From JAVVHH01 sp964657565 (GTDB lineage: Bacteria; Pseudomonadota; Alphaproteobacteria; Acetobacterales; Acetobacteraceae), in the NCBI GenBank assembly GCA_964657565.1, contig CAZZVQ010000010.1:1-64000 (forward strand): 64,000 nucleotides of DNA. Direction: 5' to 3'. A model generated the notes under the pieces. The model made no database searches and was not told the origin of the DNA. It saw only the letters and a program-made list of their open reading frames with translations. Each line of letters begins with the position of its first letter. Within the stretch, counting starts at the first letter, position 1. Shown here piece by piece: positions 62,249 to 64,000 of this stretch. Made by a program: the position numbers and the translations under genes.

Positions 62249-63091
62249 TCAGCCGAATCGGCCGGTGATGTATTCCTGGGTCTTCTTCTGCTTCGGCGTG
62301 GTGAACATCTGCCCCGCCGGCGCGACCTCGATCAGTTCGCCGAGATAGAAGAACGCCACCTGGTCGGCGCAGCGCGCGGCCTGCTGCATGTTGTGGGTGA
62401 CGATGGCGATGGTGAACTCGCTCTTCAGCTCGTCGATCAGCTCCTCGACCTTGAGCGTGCTGATCGGGTCGAGCGCCGAGGTGGGCTCGTCGAGCAGGAT
62501 CACTTCCGGCCGGGTCGCGATGGTGCGCGCGATGCAGAGCCGCTGCTGCTGGCCGCCGGACATGCCGGTGGCCGAGCTGGTCAGCCGGTCCTTGACTTCG
62601 GTCCATAGCGCCGCCCGCGTCAACGACCACTCGACCCGCTCGTCCATCTGCGACCGGCTCAGCTTCTCGTGCAGGCGCACCCCGAAGGCGATGTTGTCGT
62701 AGATCGACATCGGGAACGGTGTCGGCTTCTGGAACACCATGCCGATGCGGCTGCGCAGATCGTTGACGTCGACATCGGAGGCCAGGATGTTCTGACCGTC
62801 CAACAGCACCTCGCCCTCGGCGCGCTGGTTCGGATACAGGTCGTACATCCGGTTCAGGCAGCGCAGCAGCGTCGACTTGCCGCAACCGCTGGGGCCGATC
62901 ATGCCGGTCACCTGCTTTTCCGGCAGGTCCAGGTTGATCTCCTTCAACGCCTTGTTGCTGCCGTAGAAGAAGCTGAGATTCTTGATCGCCAGCCGTGGCG
63001 TCGCGATCGCGGCGCTCGAGCGAGCCGCCATCATGGTCATCGCGCCAGCACCGGCCGCTGTTTCGGTCGCCTCTTTGTCAATCACGGGCAT
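62249..63091 (-). CDS. pstB: Phosphate ABC transporter ATPase PstB
   Basis: A 280-residue ATPase with PstB features: FYGSNKALKEINLDLPEKQVTGMIGPSGCGKSTLLR (Walker A), FQKPTPFPMSIYDNIAFG, SGGQQQRLCIARTIA and ILLDEPTSALDP. About 30 extra residues precede the ABC domain. Uptake of inorganic phosphate with PstCA. It starts two bases after pstA ends, so translation is coupled. Confidence 0.94.
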   Translation of the reverse strand: MPVIDKEATETAAGAGAMTMMAARSSAAIATPRLAIKNLSFFYGSNKALKEINLDLPEKQVTGMIGPSGCGKSTLLRCLNRMYDLYPNQRAEGEVLLDGQNILASDVDVNDLRSRIGMVFQKPTPFPMSIYDNIAFGVRLHEKLSRSQMDERVEWSLTRAALWTEVKDRLTSSATGMSGGQQQRLCIARTIATRPEVILLDEPTSALDPISTLKVEELIDELKSEFTIAIVTHNMQQAARCADQVAFFYLGELIEVAPAGQMFTTPKQKKTQEYITGRFG

Positions 63092-63093
63092 CC

Positions 63094-63978
63094 TCAATTC
63101 CTTTTCCGCAGCGCGAACCGCGCCACGATATTCAATGCCAAGACGCCGATCGTGATGATCAACGCCCCGACCCAGGCCAGTTGCACCCAATCCTCATACG
63201 CCGACCCGGCATATTGATAGATCGTCACCGGCAGGCTGCTCATCGGGCGCGACATGTCGAGCGACCAGTTCAGGTTGCCCAGCGAGGTGAACAGCAGCGG
63301 CGCCGTCTCCCCGGCGATCCGCGCGATCGCCAGCAGCACGCCGGTCATGATCCCGTCCAGTGCCGCACGGTAGCAGACGAACACGATCGTCTTCCACTTC
63401 GGTGCACCCAACGCCATCGCCGCCTCGCGCAGCGCCGTCGGGATCAGCCGCAGCATGTCCTCCGTCGTCCGCACCACGATCGGGATGACGATCACCGCCA
63501 GGGCCATCGCGCCGGCCCAGCCGGAGAACCCGCCGAACGGGCTGACCAGGATCTCATAGACGAACAGACCGATCAGGATGCTCGGGGCCGACAGCAGGAT
63601 GTCCGACACGAACCGCACCACGTCGCCGAACTTCGACCCGGCGGCGTATTCCGACAGGTAGGTGCCCACCATCAGGCCGATCGGCGTGCCGATCAGCGTG
63701 CCCAGCGCGGTCTGGATGATGCTGCCGACGATGGCGTTCAACAATCCGCCGCCGGAGCCCGGCGGCAGCGTGATGTGGGTGAACACCCCCAGGGACAATC
63801 CTTTGTAGCCGAGCATCACCAGCGTCACTAGGATCGAGGCCAGGAAGAACAGCCCGACCCCCGCCGCGACCCAGCACAGCGCGCGGACCACCCGGTCCGA
63901 CAGCCGCCGCCGGCGACCCAGCGCGCGCGCCACCTTGTCGTCGCGGGCGACGCGACCGGCGGACAGCGTCGCGCTCAT
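63094..63978 (-). CDS. pstA: Phosphate ABC transporter permease PstA
   Basis: A 294-residue permease with six helices and the PstA coupling loop EAAMALGAPKWKTIVFVCYRAAL; GGLLNAIVGSIIQTALGTLIGTPIGLMVGTYLSEYA is typical. It pairs with PstC, whose last codons precede it. The order pstC-pstA-pstB-phoU-phoB is a standard Pho operon. Confidence 0.93.
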   Translation of the reverse strand: MSATLSAGRVARDDKVARALGRRRRLSDRVVRALCWVAAGVGLFFLASILVTLVMLGYKGLSLGVFTHITLPPGSGGGLLNAIVGSIIQTALGTLIGTPIGLMVGTYLSEYAAGSKFGDVVRFVSDILLSAPSILIGLFVYEILVSPFGGFSGWAGAMALAVIVIPIVVRTTEDMLRLIPTALREAAMALGAPKWKTIVFVCYRAALDGIMTGVLLAIARIAGETAPLLFTSLGNLNWSLDMSRPMSSLPVTIYQYAGSAYEDWVQLAWVGALIITIGVLALNIVARFALRKRN

Positions 63979-64000
63979 GTCCGCACTCCGGGCCGCAGCA
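63975..64000 (-). CDS. pstC: Presumed 3' end of pstC
   Basis: A minus-strand frame reads LRPGVRT and stops at a TGA that overlaps the pstA ATG (ATGA). The position and coupling match pstC, but too little is in the window to identify it by sequence. Confidence 0.4.

Overview
The window is high-GC DNA (a counted neutral line, 9241-9300, is 72 % GC) with tight, often overlapping genes. It looks like a chromosomal segment of an alphaproteobacterium, most plausibly Rhodospirillales/Acetobacteraceae-like. The pointers are a split ATP-synthase F0 operon with both b and b' subunits, a DUF2852 protein, many Tat-type substrate-binding proteins, an HK97-gp10-like gene and CAAGCCCGGG-type intergenic palindromes. 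The assignment to order is inference. No rRNA, tRNA, CRISPR array or insertion sequence was recognised. There are two assembly gaps (21037-21046 and 51499-51598). The second is an artefact: the same 55 bases stand on both sides of it, and removing one copy restores an intact livM.

Layout. 1-3190: 3' end of a penicillin-binding protein 1C and a DUF3311/sodium-solute symporter pair. 3310-19649: an accessory stretch rich in secreted or antibacterial-type proteins, interrupted by a normal phosphonate/phosphate importer (phnCDEE). It holds (i) a GC-poor gene whose N-terminus is a phage tail-completion (HK97 gp10) domain and whose C-terminus resembles a polymorphic-toxin module, overlapping a probable immunity gene; (ii) a subtilase divergent from a coupled trio of pesticin-like lysozyme, unknown protein and NlpC/P60 peptidase; (iii) a secreted metzincin coupled to a tiny Cys-rich secreted peptide; (iv) a DUF4157 (eCIS-associated) giant protein of about 1317 residues with HELAH and a ParB-like C-terminus, coupled to a formylglycine-generating-enzyme-like gene.

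19848-36870: metabolism and sensing. This part holds a YncE-like beta-propeller, a glutathione S-transferase, an acetate permease fused to its DUF485 partner, an SDR, a TonB-dependent receptor divergent from a NarL-type two-component pair, an SDR/LysR pair, a carotenoid oxygenase overlapping a hybrid Cache/PAS histidine kinase, and a UbiH-type hydroxylase.

37076-48798: a coherent purine salvage/catabolism island. It has a guanine-deaminase-like enzyme, a BMP-type nucleoside/purine ABC importer (4 genes), a Tsx/OmpK-like outer-membrane channel, a two-subunit xanthine-dehydrogenase-type oxidoreductase and an 8-oxoguanine-deaminase-like amidohydrolase, all pointing towards urate. 48889-54340: a LivGFHMK branched-chain-type ABC importer and a TetR regulator. 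54397-58116: DUF2852 and two orphan, convergent family-5 binding proteins. 58176-60780: atpI-B-E-b'-b with a visible promoter and terminator. 60817-64000: phoB, phoU, pstB, pstA and the last codons of pstC.

Four families of small palindromic repeats lie between genes. One of them sits at the overlap of the xanthine dehydrogenase and deaminase genes, so that it encodes the end of one protein and the start of the next.
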